Assembly: GCF_029952525.1 (NCBI RefSeq)
Contig: NZ_JASAOF010000027.1
Location: 24,123 to 88,122 of the forward strand
Length of the DNA stretch: 64,000 nt
DNA from: Saccharopolyspora ipomoeae
GTDB lineage: Bacteria > Actinomycetota > Actinomycetes > Mycobacteriales > Pseudonocardiaceae
Direction of reading: 5' to 3'
Positions within the stretch are counted from its first letter, which is position 1, and each line of letters begins with the position of its first letter. Position numbers and translations under genes: made by a program. Shown here piece by piece: positions 1-8,307 of the stretch. The notes under the pieces are model-generated. The model ran no database searches and was not told the DNA's origin. It saw only the letters and a list, made by a program, of their open reading frames with translations.

Positions 1-591
1 TCACACGGCGGCGGTGCCGATCAGCCCTTCGCGGGTGACGAGCTCGGCGAGCTGCGCCTCGCCGCGGTCCTCGGTGCCGTCGGGGCGGCGCGGGAGGACC
101 ATGTAGCGGGTCTCGGCGCTCGAATCCCAGACGGTGATGTTCACGTCCTGGTCGAGGTGCAGGCCGAACTCGGCGAGGACGCCTCGCGGATCGCGGACCA
201 CGCCCGAGCGGTAGGCCTCGTACTTGTACCAGCTCGGCGACGGCCCCAGCAGCGCCAGCGGGTAGCAGGAGCACAGGGTGCAGACGATGACGTTGTGGCT
301 GGTGGGAGTGTTCTCGACGACCTTGAGCCGCTGGTCCTGCAGCCCACCTCCCATCGACAGCCCGAGCTCGTGCAGCGCGGAGTTGGCGTCGGCGAGCAGG
401 CGAGCGCGGAACCCGTCGTCGGTCCAGGCGCGCGCCACGACGCGGGCACCGTTGGTCGGGGACGCGTTGTCGAGGAAGTTCGCGACCGCCGAGTCCAGTT
501 CGGCGTCGCTGGTCAGACCGGCTTCGATCAGCCGCTCCTCCAGCCTGCGCACCCGTGCCGCGACGGGCAGGCTCGCGTGATCACCGCTCAT
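1..591 (-). CDS. nthA: Nitrile hydratase alpha subunit, cobalt type
   Basis: 196 aa. It hydrates a nitrile to an amide in the cytoplasm, together with the two half-beta proteins encoded just upstream. The metal-claw motif V-C-T-L-C-S-C lies at residues 103-109. Threonine after the first cysteine is the signature of cobalt-type enzymes (serine marks iron type); C107 and C109 are the cysteines normally oxidised to sulfinic and sulfenic acid. The following region (SWYK near 120, YRSGVVRDPRGVL near 127-139) is also conserved in the family. The ATG at 591 overlaps the stop of the preceding gene (ATGA), so translation is probably coupled. The stop is the first three bases of the window, so any activator or cobalt-uptake gene downstream would be out of view. 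The gamma subunit of thiocyanate hydrolase shares the same motif, so the substrate is not fixed by sequence alone. Confidence 0.9.
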   Translation of the reverse strand: MSGDHASLPVAARVRRLEERLIEAGLTSDAELDSAVANFLDNASPTNGARVVARAWTDDGFRARLLADANSALHELGLSMGGGLQDQRLKVVENTPTSHNVIVCTLCSCYPLALLGPSPSWYKYEAYRSGVVRDPRGVLAEFGLHLDQDVNITVWDSSAETRYMVLPRRPDGTEDRGEAQLAELVTREGLIGTAAV

Positions 592-866
592 GATTCCTCC
601 GTCAGGTAGGACTCCCACAGGTCGACCGTGACGTCGTGCGCACCGTCGCCCCACAGGTCGCGGGCGGCGAAGCGGACCGTGTAGACCGGTTCGACGCGGG
701 AGTCGGGTCGCTGCCGCGCCCGGTCGTCGGGAAGCGGGTACGCGCCCTGGCACTCGACGACCTCACCCACGCGGCCCCGCACGTACCTCGGGACGCGGGT
801 GTGGTGCGGCGGGTCGACCGGCGCGGCGCGGACCCGGCTGCCGGGGGCGAATCGCGGTTCACTCAC
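588..866 (-). CDS. Nitrile hydratase beta subunit, C-terminal half as a separate protein
   Basis: 92 aa, GTG start. It corresponds only to the C-terminal SH3-like barrel of a normal nitrile hydratase beta subunit: residues FAPGSRVRA near the start, HTRVPRYVRG near 22-31, YTVRF and LWG in the middle, and DLWESYL at the end. The arginines of HTR..RYVRG match the conserved beta-subunit arginines that contact the alpha metal claw. The start overlaps the stop of the N-terminal half by 8 bases (GTGAGTGA) and lies in a different frame. A purine-rich GGAGAAGGGG stretch sits 10-20 bases upstream, which suggests independent initiation. Known three-chain relatives are toyocamycin nitrile hydratase and thiocyanate hydrolase. 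Confidence 0.87.
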   Translation of the reverse strand: MSEPRFAPGSRVRAAPVDPPHHTRVPRYVRGRVGEVVECQGAYPLPDDRARQRPDSRVEPVYTVRFAARDLWGDGAHDVTVDLWESYLTEES

Positions 867-1131
867 GGTCCAGCAACCCCTTCTCCGCCAGCAGCGTTTC
901 GATGCCTGCCAGCCAGCGCTCGTAGTACGAGGAGGTCAGGTAGTCCTGGGGCGGCATCCGCTCGACCGCGTCGCGGAACTCGTCGAGGTTGTAGGCACCG
1001 CGCGCCAGCAGAACCCGCTGCAGCGCGAACACGCGCGCCTCCCAGTCCGCGTGGAAGACCGGGGCCTCGTCCACGTCCGGGTCGACCGCACCGAACCCCT
1101 GCTGCCCGCCGACGTCGTTGACTCTGCTCAC
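859..1131 (-). CDS. Nitrile hydratase beta subunit, N-terminal half as a separate protein
   Basis: 90 aa, GTG start. It matches the helical N-terminal domain of nitrile hydratase beta subunits: DVGGQQGFGAV at residues 6-16, FHADWEARVFAL near 26-37, then YLTSSYYERWLAGIE and a closing EKGLL. Activator proteins resemble this domain but lack the DVGGxxGFG opening, so this is read as a true subunit. A typical beta subunit is more than 200 aa; here the linker between the two domains is missing and the polypeptide stops. The gene starts 39 bp after the DAHP synthase stop on the same strand, so DAHP synthase, both beta halves and alpha probably form one operon. A weak G-rich stretch precedes the start. 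Confidence 0.86.
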   Translation of the reverse strand: MSRVNDVGGQQGFGAVDPDVDEAPVFHADWEARVFALQRVLLARGAYNLDEFRDAVERMPPQDYLTSSYYERWLAGIETLLAEKGLLDRE

Positions 1132-1170
1132 ACCCCGACGCTATCCCCGCGAACCGCCTCCCGCACCGGT

Positions 1171-2271
1171 TCAGCGGCGGATCTGGTCGCGGCGGGTTCG
1201 GACTGCTGTGCCGAGGGTCGTGAGGAGGGATTCCGTGGTGGGCCAGTTGAGGCAGGGGTCGGTGATGCTCTGGCCGTAGGTGAGGTCGTGGGCTCTGCCG
1301 AGGACGAGGTCCTGGCGGCCCTCGGTCAGGAAGCTCTCCAGCATCAGGCCGACGAGACCGGGTTCGCCGTCGGCGATCCGATCCGCGAGCTCGGTGGCGA
1401 CCTCGGCTTGGCGGTGGTGGTCCTTGCCGCTGTTGCCGTGGCTGCAGTCCACCAGGACGCGTTCCGGCAGGTCCGCTTTGCGCAGGCGGGCGAGGGTGTC
1501 GGCGACCGCGTCCGGGTCGTGGTTGGGGCCGGTGGTGCTGCCGCGGAGGATGACGTGGCAGTCGTCGTTGCCGGTGGTCGTGAGCAGGGCCGCGACGCCG
1601 TCGGGGGTGATTCCGGTGAACACGTGGCTCGCCGCGGCCGCGCGGGTGGCGTCGACGGCGACCTGCACGTCGCCTTCGGTGGAGTTCTTGATGCCGACCG
1701 GCATCGACAGGGCGCTGCAGAGCTGGCGGTGCACCTGGCTGGCGGCGGTTCGTGCGCCGATGGAGCCCCAGCTGACCGCGTCGGCGACGAACTGCGGCAG
1801 GATCGGGTCGAGGAACTCGCAACCCACCGGCAGGCCGAGGGCACCGATGTCCAGGAGCAGCTTGCGGGCGGTGCGCAGGCCCTTGTTGACGGCGAAGCTG
1901 CCGTCCAGGTCCGGGTCGTTGATCAGGCCCTTCCAGCCCAGCGCGGTGCGCGGCTTCTCGAAGTAGACGCGCATCACGACGTGCACCTCGTCGCGGATCT
2001 CGTCGGCCTTGCGCGCCAGCCTCCGGGCGTAGTCCAGGGCGACCTCGGGGTCGTGGACCGAGCAGGGGCCGACCACCACCAGCACGCGGTCGTCCCGGCC
2101 CGCCAGGACGTCGGCGGTGGCGGCGCGGCCGTGCGCGACGGTCTTGGCCACGTCCGACGGCATCGGGTGCTCGTGGCGCAGCAGCGCGGGTGAGATCAGC
2201 GGGTTTACGGCGGTGACCCGCTGATCGTCCAGCTCGGGGGTGATGTCCGCAGGCCCTGCGGTCAAAGTCAT
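1171..2271 (-). CDS. 3-deoxy-D-arabino-heptulosonate 7-phosphate (DAHP) synthase, type I
   Basis: 366 aa. It condenses phosphoenolpyruvate and erythrose 4-phosphate, the entry step of the shikimate pathway. It is a class I-alpha (AroF/AroG/AroH-like) enzyme: GPCSVHD around C70, KPRTALGWKG near 107-115, GARTAASQ near 172-179, DCSHGNSGKDHH around H278, E312 in the LESF segment and SITDPC around D338. C70, H278, E312 and D338 correspond to the metal ligands. Most primary-metabolism DAHP synthases of actinomycetes are type II, so a type I enzyme beside PKS genes is best read as a pathway-dedicated copy that raises chorismate supply for the chorismatase on the opposite strand. A GAAAGGA ribosome-binding site precedes the ATG at 2271. 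It probably heads the operon that continues into the nitrile hydratase genes. Confidence 0.93.
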   Translation of the reverse strand: MTLTAGPADITPELDDQRVTAVNPLISPALLRHEHPMPSDVAKTVAHGRAATADVLAGRDDRVLVVVGPCSVHDPEVALDYARRLARKADEIRDEVHVVMRVYFEKPRTALGWKGLINDPDLDGSFAVNKGLRTARKLLLDIGALGLPVGCEFLDPILPQFVADAVSWGSIGARTAASQVHRQLCSALSMPVGIKNSTEGDVQVAVDATRAAAASHVFTGITPDGVAALLTTTGNDDCHVILRGSTTGPNHDPDAVADTLARLRKADLPERVLVDCSHGNSGKDHHRQAEVATELADRIADGEPGLVGLMLESFLTEGRQDLVLGRAHDLTYGQSITDPCLNWPTTESLLTTLGTAVRTRRDQIRR

Positions 2272-2833
2272 GGCGGGGAGTCCTTTCGGTGACCGTGCCC
2301 GCCGCAGCGTTCTCGGGCCGGTCTCTCTCGATCCGGCGCGAGGTGGGACGTCAGCGTGCGGCGAGTGAAGCTCCGCAGGCCGGCTCGTCTCGGGGTGACC
2401 GGCCGAACCACAACGACAGCCGCGTTGCTACCGCTCCAGGACCGTAGCACCCGTCGCAACCGGCGGATTCGCATCGACGACAAGCCTTGCGTCTCTTCAG
2501 CTGTCGTTCACGAACCACCGAACTGGGAATCCACACAGGACTCGTGGGACTCGTTCGCGCAGCGCACGGAACCGTCGGAGCGCATCCACAACGCGCGGAC
2601 GCCATCCCGGGCGGGCGGCGTTCACAGGGGCGGTGTTGATCTCCAGCGAGAATCCGGCATTTCCCTAGTTGTTCCGGACTTAGGGTGCTGACGTGCTTCG
2701 CGCCAGATCCGGCACGGGCGATGCGGAACGCCCGTGCGCCCGTGGAGCAATCGACCATTGTGGACAGGTCTCGACCGGCGCTCCGGTGCCCGGGCGTCGC
2801 CTTCCGCACGCGGGTACTCGGGAGGCTCGACCG
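2272..2833. promoter_or_regulatory. Divergent intergenic region between the two operons
   Basis: A 562-bp stretch with no convincing gene lies between the leftward DAHP synthase operon and the rightward carboxylase operon, so it must carry promoters in both directions. On the plus strand, TAGGGT at 2681-2686 fits an actinobacterial -10 box, with a short CCCTA/TAGGG dyad around it, but no good -35 is seen at the right distance. On the minus strand, TACGGT (2446-2441) is a possible -10, also without a clear -35. Short open frames here have no family features and are Arg-rich, as expected of random GC-rich DNA. Promoter assignments are tentative. Confidence 0.35.
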
Positions 2834-5800
2834 ATGTTCAGCCGTGTCGCCATCGTCAACCGCGGAGAGGCCGCGATGCGGCTCATCCACGCAGTCCGGG
2901 ATCTCTCCTCCGAGCTCGGCAGACGCGTCGAGACGGTCGCGCTGCACACCGACGCCGACCGCGACGCCACCTTCGTCCGCGAAGCCGACCTGGCGATCCC
3001 GCTGGGCCCGGCCTCGGCCCGGCCCTACCTCGACCACGCCGTCCTGGAGCGCGCGCTTGTCGATTCCGGCGCGGACGCGGCGTGGGTGGGCTGGGGTTTC
3101 GTCGCCGAGGACCCGGCGTTCGCCGAGCTCTGCGACCGCATCGGCGTCACCTTCGTCGGCCCCAGCGCCGAGGCGATGCGCAGGCTCGGCGACAAGATCG
3201 GCGCCAAGCTCCTCGCCGAGGAGGTCGGAGTGCCGGTGGCGCCGTGGAGCCGCAGCGAGGTCGCCACGCTGGACGAGGCGCTGCGCGTCGGCGAGGACAT
3301 CGGCTACCCGCTGATGCTCAAGGCCACCGCCGGTGGTGGCGGGCGCGGCATCCGCGTGATCCACGACGAGGCCGAGCTGACCGAGGCCTACGAGCGCACC
3401 CGGTTGGAGGCCGAGCGGGCCTTCGGTTCCGGCGCGGTGTTCCTGGAACGCCTGGTCACCGGGGCCCGGCACGTCGAGGTGCAGGTCATCGCCGACGGCC
3501 AGGGCACCGCCTGGGCGCTGGGCGTGCGGGACTGCTCGGTGCAGCGGCGCAACCAGAAGATCATCGAGGAGTCCGCCTCGCCGGTGCTCAACGCCGAGCA
3601 GGCCCGCGAGCTCAAGGAGTCCGCCGAGCGGCTGGCCGTCGCCGTCGACTACCGCGGCGCCTGCACCGTCGAGTTCCTCTACCACCCGGGCGAGCGGCTG
3701 TTCGCGTTCCTCGAAGTCAACACCCGCCTGCAGGTCGAGCACCCGATCACCGAGGCCACCACCGGAACCGACCTGGTGCGGCTGCAGCTGCACGTAGCCG
3801 GTGGCGGCCCGCTGGAAGGTGCCCGGCCCGGAGAGGTGGGGCACGCCGTGGAGGCGCGGCTCAACGCCGAGGACCCGGACCGCGACTTCGCTCCCGCACC
3901 GGGCCGCATCGCACGGCTCGTGCTGCCCGCCGGCCCCGGCATCCGCGTCGACACCGGCGTCGGCGAGGGCGACACCATCCCGCCCGACTTCGACTCCATG
4001 ATCGCCAAGATCATCGCCGTCGGCGCCGACCGCGACCAGGCGCTGGCCCGGCTGCGCCGTGCGATGGCCGAGACGACGGTGGTCATCGAGGGCGGCGCCA
4101 CCAACAAGAGCTTCGTGCTCGACCTGCTCGACCGCCCCGAGGTCATCGACGGCTCCGCCGACACCGGCTGGATCGACCGCGTCCGTGCCGAAGGCGACCT
4201 GGTCACCCACCGGCACTCGGCGATCGCCCTGGCGGCGGCCGCCATCGACGTCTACGGCGACGCCGAGGCCGAGGCCCGCGAGCGGCTGCTGGCGACCGCG
4301 CGCGGCGGATATCCGCAGGTCCGGCACGACGCCGGGGCACCGCTGGCGCTGGAGCTGCGCGGCGTGGGCTACCGGGTGAGCGTATCCCGGATCGGAGCGC
4401 AGCGCTTCCGCGTGGGCATCAGCGGCGGCGGTGAGACGCAGCCCGCCGACGTCGAGATCGAGCGGTTCGACGCCCACAGCGGGCGGATCTGGGTCAACGG
4501 GCGCGGTTTCCGGTTCGTCTCCGCCACCCACGGCCCCAACCACCTCGTCGAGATCGACGGGGTGGCGCACCGGATCAGCCGCGACGAGGGCGGCGTGGTG
4601 CGCTCCCCCGCCCCGGCCCTGGTGGTGGCCACTCCGCTGGCGGTCGGCGACGAGGTCGAGGCCGGGGCGCCCGTGCTGGTGCTGGAGAGCATGAAGATGG
4701 AGACGGTGCTGCGCGCACCGTTCCGCGCCCGCGTGCGCGAATGCCCCGCAGCCGTGGGCAACCAGGTCGAGACCGGCGCGCCGCTGCTGCGGCTGGAGCC
4801 GCTGGCCGACGACGCCGAACCCACCGAGAAGACCGCCGAACCCGTCGAGATCGACCTCCCCGCGCGACCCGAGGCGGACTCCGCGGCCCAGCGGGTCGAG
4901 CGCGGCCTGCGCGAGCTGCGGGACCTGCTGCTCGGGTTCGACGCCGACGACCGGCGCGGACTGCTCACCGACTACCTGACCGCGCGGGCCGAGCTGGGCG
5001 CGCGCCCGTGCTCGGGCGAGCTGGATCTGCTGGCCGTGTTCGCCGACCTGGCCGAACTCGCGCGCGACAAGCCCCGCGACGAAGCCGACCCCGCCGGCCC
5101 GCACAGCCCGCGCGAGCACTTCCACCGCTACCTGCAGAGCCTCGACCCCGACCGATCCGGTGCGAGCGCGGGTTTCCAGGCCGTGCTGAGCGGCGTGCTC
5201 GCGCATCACGGCGTGACCGATCTGGTGCGCACGCCGGAGCTGGAGGCCGCGGTCTTCCGGACGTTCCTGGCGCTGCAGCGCATGCCCGACGACGTCGTGC
5301 TGGCTTCCGAGCTGCTGACCCGGTTCCTCGGCGTGCCACCGCCGGACGAGTCGCTGCGGGAACGCGCAGAACTCCTGCTGGAACGCCTCGTCGAAGCCGC
5401 CCGGACGCGGTTCCCCGAGGTGGCGGACCTGGCGCGCGACGTGCTGCAGCGGTGGTTCTCCCGGCAACTCCCCCGCCTCACCCGCGACCCGATCTCCGGC
5501 GAGCACGTGGCCGCGGGCGAACCGGAGCAGCCACTCGACGACTACCGGAAGAAGGTGCTGCGGGCCGCGCGGCGCGGCACCGCCTACCCCTACGAGCTGA
5601 TCGGCCTGCTCGCCGGAGCCGACGGGACGTTCGTCGAGCACGACCTGCACGACGGCGCGCTGGTACCGGTGGAGCGGCCGAAGGGCGGCAACGACGCGGG
5701 ACTCGTCGTCGGCGTCGCCAGCACGCCGACGACGCTGCACCCCGAGGGCGTGAAACGCGTTGTGCTGCTGGGTGATCCGACCCGCTCGCTCGGTGCGCTC

Positions 5801-7231
5801 GCCGAGCCGGAGTGCGCGCGCGTGGTCGCCGCGATCGACCTGGCCGAGGAGATGGGCGTGCCGCTGGAGTGGTTCGCGCTGTCGGCCGGGGCCAGGATCT
5901 CGATGACCTCGGGCACCGAGACGATGGACTGGATCTCGGTGGTCCTCAAGCGCATCATCACCTTCACCCAGGGCGGCGGTGAGATCAACGTCGTGGTGGC
6001 CGGGATCAACGTGGGCGCTCAGCCCTATTGGAACGCCGAGGCCACGATGTTGATGCACACCAAGGGGATCCTGGTGATGACGCCGGATTCGGCGATGGTG
6101 CTCACCGGCAAGCAATCGCTGGACTTCTCCGGTGGTGTTTCGGCCGAGGACAACTTCGGCATCGGCGGCTACGACCGCGTGATGGGACCGAACGGGCAGG
6201 CCCAGTACTGGGCGCCGCACCTCACCGGTGCCCGGGACGTCCTGATGGCGCACTACGAGCACACCTACGTCGCCCCCGGCGAGGCCGCACCGCGCTCGGC
6301 GGGCACCAGCGACCCCGTCGATCGCGACATCTGCGACTTCCCGCACGAGATCGACGGCAGCGAATTCACCCGGGTCGGCCAGATCTTCTCGCCCGAGCAC
6401 AACCCCGACCGCAAGAAGCCCTTCGACATCCGCACCGTGATGCGCGCCGTGTCCGACCAGGACCACGAGGTGCTGGAGCGCTGGGCCGGGATGGCCGACG
6501 CCGACACCGCCGTCGTGCAGGACGCGCACGTCGGCGGCCACCCGGTGTGCCTGCTGGGCATCGAGTCCCGCTCTGTGCCGCGACGGGGATTCCTGCCCAC
6601 CGACGGGCCCGACGCCTACACCGCGGGCACCCTGTTCCCGCTGTCGTCGAAGAAGACCGCCCGGGCCATCAACGCGGCCAGCGGGAACCGTCCGCTGGTG
6701 GTGCTGGCGAACCTCTCCGGGTTCGACGGCTCGCCGGAGTCGATGCGCAAGCTGCAGCTGGAGTACGGCGCCGAGATCGGCCGCGCCATCGTCAACTTCG
6801 ACGGCCCCATCGTGTTCTGCGTGATCTCCCGCTACCACGGCGGCGCGTTCGTCGTCTTCTCCAAGGCGCTCAACCCCAACATGACCGTCCTGGCCGTGGA
6901 AGGCTCCTACGCCTCGGTCATCGGCGGCGCCCCGGCAGCGGCCGTGGTCTTCGCCCGGGACGTGCGCGACCGCACCACCGGCGATCCCCGCGTCGCCAAG
7001 CTGCAGGACCAGCTCGCGAACGCCGACGACGCCGAGCGGGACGCGCTCACCGCCCAGCTCGCCGACGTCCGGTCCGCGGTGCGGGCGGAGAAGCTGGGCG
7101 AGGTCGCCGCCGAGTTCGACCGGATCCACAGCATCGAGCGCGCGGTCGAGATGGGCTCGGTGGACTCGATCATCAGCCCCGCCGAGCTGCGGTCGCGCAT
7201 CATCGCGGCCGTCGAGCGCGGCACGAACTGA
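2834..7231 (+). CDS. Single-chain biotin-dependent acyl-CoA carboxylase (BC-BCCP-CT)
   Basis: 1465 aa. It makes malonyl-CoA or methylmalonyl-CoA from acetyl-CoA or propionyl-CoA. An N-terminal biotin carboxylase (about 1-450) has the ATP-grasp loop AGGGGRGIR and the EVNTRLQVEHP motif. A biotinyl domain follows, with ESMKME and biotin lysine K621. The carboxyltransferase fills about 880-1465 (GGGEINVVVAGINVGAQPYWNAE region, and FGIGGYDRVMGPNGQAQYW). Most actinobacterial carboxylases are split into alpha, beta and epsilon subunits; fusion in one chain resembles the long-chain acyl-CoA carboxylases and eukaryotic ACC. ATG 2834 is chosen over an upstream in-frame start because the biotin carboxylase fold begins exactly there (MFSRVAIVNRGE) and GGGAGG lies 8 bases before it. 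It is the first gene of a five-gene operon and probably feeds extender units to the neighbouring PKS. Acyl specificity is not readable by eye. Confidence 0.9.
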   Translation: MFSRVAIVNRGEAAMRLIHAVRDLSSELGRRVETVALHTDADRDATFVREADLAIPLGPASARPYLDHAVLERALVDSGADAAWVGWGFVAEDPAFAELCDRIGVTFVGPSAEAMRRLGDKIGAKLLAEEVGVPVAPWSRSEVATLDEALRVGEDIGYPLMLKATAGGGGRGIRVIHDEAELTEAYERTRLEAERAFGSGAVFLERLVTGARHVEVQVIADGQGTAWALGVRDCSVQRRNQKIIEESASPVLNAEQARELKESAERLAVAVDYRGACTVEFLYHPGERLFAFLEVNTRLQVEHPITEATTGTDLVRLQLHVAGGGPLEGARPGEVGHAVEARLNAEDPDRDFAPAPGRIARLVLPAGPGIRVDTGVGEGDTIPPDFDSMIAKIIAVGADRDQALARLRRAMAETTVVIEGGATNKSFVLDLLDRPEVIDGSADTGWIDRVRAEGDLVTHRHSAIALAAAAIDVYGDAEAEARERLLATARGGYPQVRHDAGAPLALELRGVGYRVSVSRIGAQRFRVGISGGGETQPADVEIERFDAHSGRIWVNGRGFRFVSATHGPNHLVEIDGVAHRISRDEGGVVRSPAPALVVATPLAVGDEVEAGAPVLVLESMKMETVLRAPFRARVRECPAAVGNQVETGAPLLRLEPLADDAEPTEKTAEPVEIDLPARPEADSAAQRVERGLRELRDLLLGFDADDRRGLLTDYLTARAELGARPCSGELDLLAVFADLAELARDKPRDEADPAGPHSPREHFHRYLQSLDPDRSGASAGFQAVLSGVLAHHGVTDLVRTPELEAAVFRTFLALQRMPDDVVLASELLTRFLGVPPPDESLRERAELLLERLVEAARTRFPEVADLARDVLQRWFSRQLPRLTRDPISGEHVAAGEPEQPLDDYRKKVLRAARRGTAYPYELIGLLAGADGTFVEHDLHDGALVPVERPKGGNDAGLVVGVASTPTTLHPEGVKRVVLLGDPTRSLGALAEPECARVVAAIDLAEEMGVPLEWFALSAGARISMTSGTETMDWISVVLKRIITFTQGGGEINVVVAGINVGAQPYWNAEATMLMHTKGILVMTPDSAMVLTGKQSLDFSGGVSAEDNFGIGGYDRVMGPNGQAQYWAPHLTGARDVLMAHYEHTYVAPGEAAPRSAGTSDPVDRDICDFPHEIDGSEFTRVGQIFSPEHNPDRKKPFDIRTVMRAVSDQDHEVLERWAGMADADTAVVQDAHVGGHPVCLLGIESRSVPRRGFLPTDGPDAYTAGTLFPLSSKKTARAINAASGNRPLVVLANLSGFDGSPESMRKLQLEYGAEIGRAIVNFDGPIVFCVISRYHGGAFVVFSKALNPNMTVLAVEGSYASVIGGAPAAAVVFARDVRDRTTGDPRVAKLQDQLANADDAERDALTAQLADVRSAVRAEKLGEVAAEFDRIHSIERAVEMGSVDSIISPAELRSRIIAAVERGTN

Positions 7232-7256
7232 CCTCGACCCTGGAGCGACTTCACCC

Positions 7257-8279
7257 ATGACACAGCAGATCAGCGCCCTGCCCGCTTCCGCTTTCGTGCC
7301 GCTGGACGAACTCGACGAGCTCAGCGGCGTGCTCGGCGTCATCAACTACACCTCCGGCGCGGGCGACCCCGACATCTCGCCCGGGCACCTGCGGTTCGAC
7401 CTGCACATGGCCCACGGCACCGCCGAGGGCTTCGCCGAGGTGTGGACGACCGACCGGCCCGTGGAAACCGGGGAATCCGGCGGGATCGGCTACGCCCACG
7501 ACGGCGAGCACCTGCTCTGCGCCGGTCGAGTCCCGCCGTCCGAGCGCTACGCCGAGGCCACCCGCGCCGCCTACACCGCGATGCTGGAGCTGATGGAGTC
7601 CCTCGGCTACCAGAGATGCGCTCGGATGTGGAACTTCGTCAACGACATCAACGCCGACAACGCCGACGGCCTGGAGGTCTACCGGGACTTCTGCCTGGGC
7701 CGGGCCGAGGCTTTCGAGGCGCGCGACTTCAGCGACACCTCGGTCCCGGCCGCGACCGGCATCGGCTCGCTGGGCGGCGGGATCTCCTTCTACGTGCTGG
7801 CCTCGCGCACCAACGCGCTGACGCCGATCGAGAACTCCAAGCAGGTCTCGGCGTACAACTACCCCGAGCGGTACGGGCCCCGGCCGCCGAAGTTCGCGCG
7901 CGCCACCTACCTCAGCGCCACCGAGGACAGGGCGGCCGGGCAGCTCTACGTCTCCGGCACCTCCAGCATCCGCGGGCACGAGACGCTGTTCGCCGGTGAC
8001 GTGGAGAAGCAGACGCTGCTGGCGCTGGAGAACATCGCCCACCTCGTCGGCTCGGAAACCGCCGCGGACTACCGGATCGAGCAGCACAACACGCTCGCCG
8101 ACCTCGACACCATCAAGGTCTACGTCCGCCACCGCGAGGACATCCCGGCCGTGCGGCGGATCTGCGAGGAGCACTTCTCCCCCGACGCCCAGGTCGCCTA
8201 CCTCAACGTCGACGTCTGCCGAGCCGACCTCTCCGTGGAGCTGGAAGGAATCGTCCACGCACCCCGGAACGAGCCGTGA
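7257..8279 (+). CDS. Chorismatase (FkbO/Hyg5 family), probably 3-hydroxybenzoate-forming
   Basis: 340 aa. It converts chorismate to pyruvate plus a ring acid. Family features are RMWNFVNDIN (123-132), YVSGTSSIRGHE (231-242), ENSKQVSAYNYP (192-203) and the C-terminal DVCRADLSVELEG. From memory of Hyg5, the residues that separate 3-hydroxybenzoate formers from FkbO-type dihydrodiol formers include G240 and C327, with glutamate E334 seven residues later. Here G234, C321 and E328 fall at a constant offset of six, which favours the Hyg5 type; this is an inference, not an alignment result. The gene follows the carboxylase by 25 bp with GGAG upstream. In known pathways chorismatase products prime polyketides (rapamycin, FK506, cuevaene), so this enzyme probably supplies the starter unit of this PKS. 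The loading module that would accept it is outside the window. Confidence 0.85.
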   Translation: MTQQISALPASAFVPLDELDELSGVLGVINYTSGAGDPDISPGHLRFDLHMAHGTAEGFAEVWTTDRPVETGESGGIGYAHDGEHLLCAGRVPPSERYAEATRAAYTAMLELMESLGYQRCARMWNFVNDINADNADGLEVYRDFCLGRAEAFEARDFSDTSVPAATGIGSLGGGISFYVLASRTNALTPIENSKQVSAYNYPERYGPRPPKFARATYLSATEDRAAGQLYVSGTSSIRGHETLFAGDVEKQTLLALENIAHLVGSETAADYRIEQHNTLADLDTIKVYVRHREDIPAVRRICEEHFSPDAQVAYLNVDVCRADLSVELEGIVHAPRNEP

Positions 8280-8307
8280 TCCCCCACCCGACGCCGAGAG
8301 GTTTCCC

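Noticed and set aside
859..866. A sequencing frameshift as the cause of the split beta subunit
   Set aside because: Not excluded, but the second half has its own GTG and a purine-rich site upstream, and the inter-domain linker of normal beta subunits is absent, as expected for real split genes.
859..1131. The 90-aa protein as a nitrile hydratase activator
   Set aside because: It carries the DVGGxxGFG opening and SYYERWL segment of true beta subunits, and the complementary beta half follows directly.
2268..2483. A 71-aa open frame just upstream of DAHP synthase, overlapping its start by ATGA, considered as a leader peptide
   Set aside because: It is Arg-rich with a single Trp and no runs of Phe, Tyr or Trp codons, and no attenuator-like hairpins are apparent.
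2351..7345. A very long open frame on the minus strand opposite the carboxylase gene (and similar long frames opposite all PKS genes)
   Set aside because: It has no protein-family features, low-complexity Arg/Gly/His/Val composition, and exactly shadows a well-supported gene. Very high GC at third codon positions keeps opposite frames open.
7257..8279. Assigning the chorismatase as FkbO-type (dihydroxycyclohexadiene acid) by analogy with FK506 and rapamycin
   Set aside because: The Gly and Cys positions fit Hyg5 better at a constant offset, though this rests on remembered residue numbers and is not decisive.
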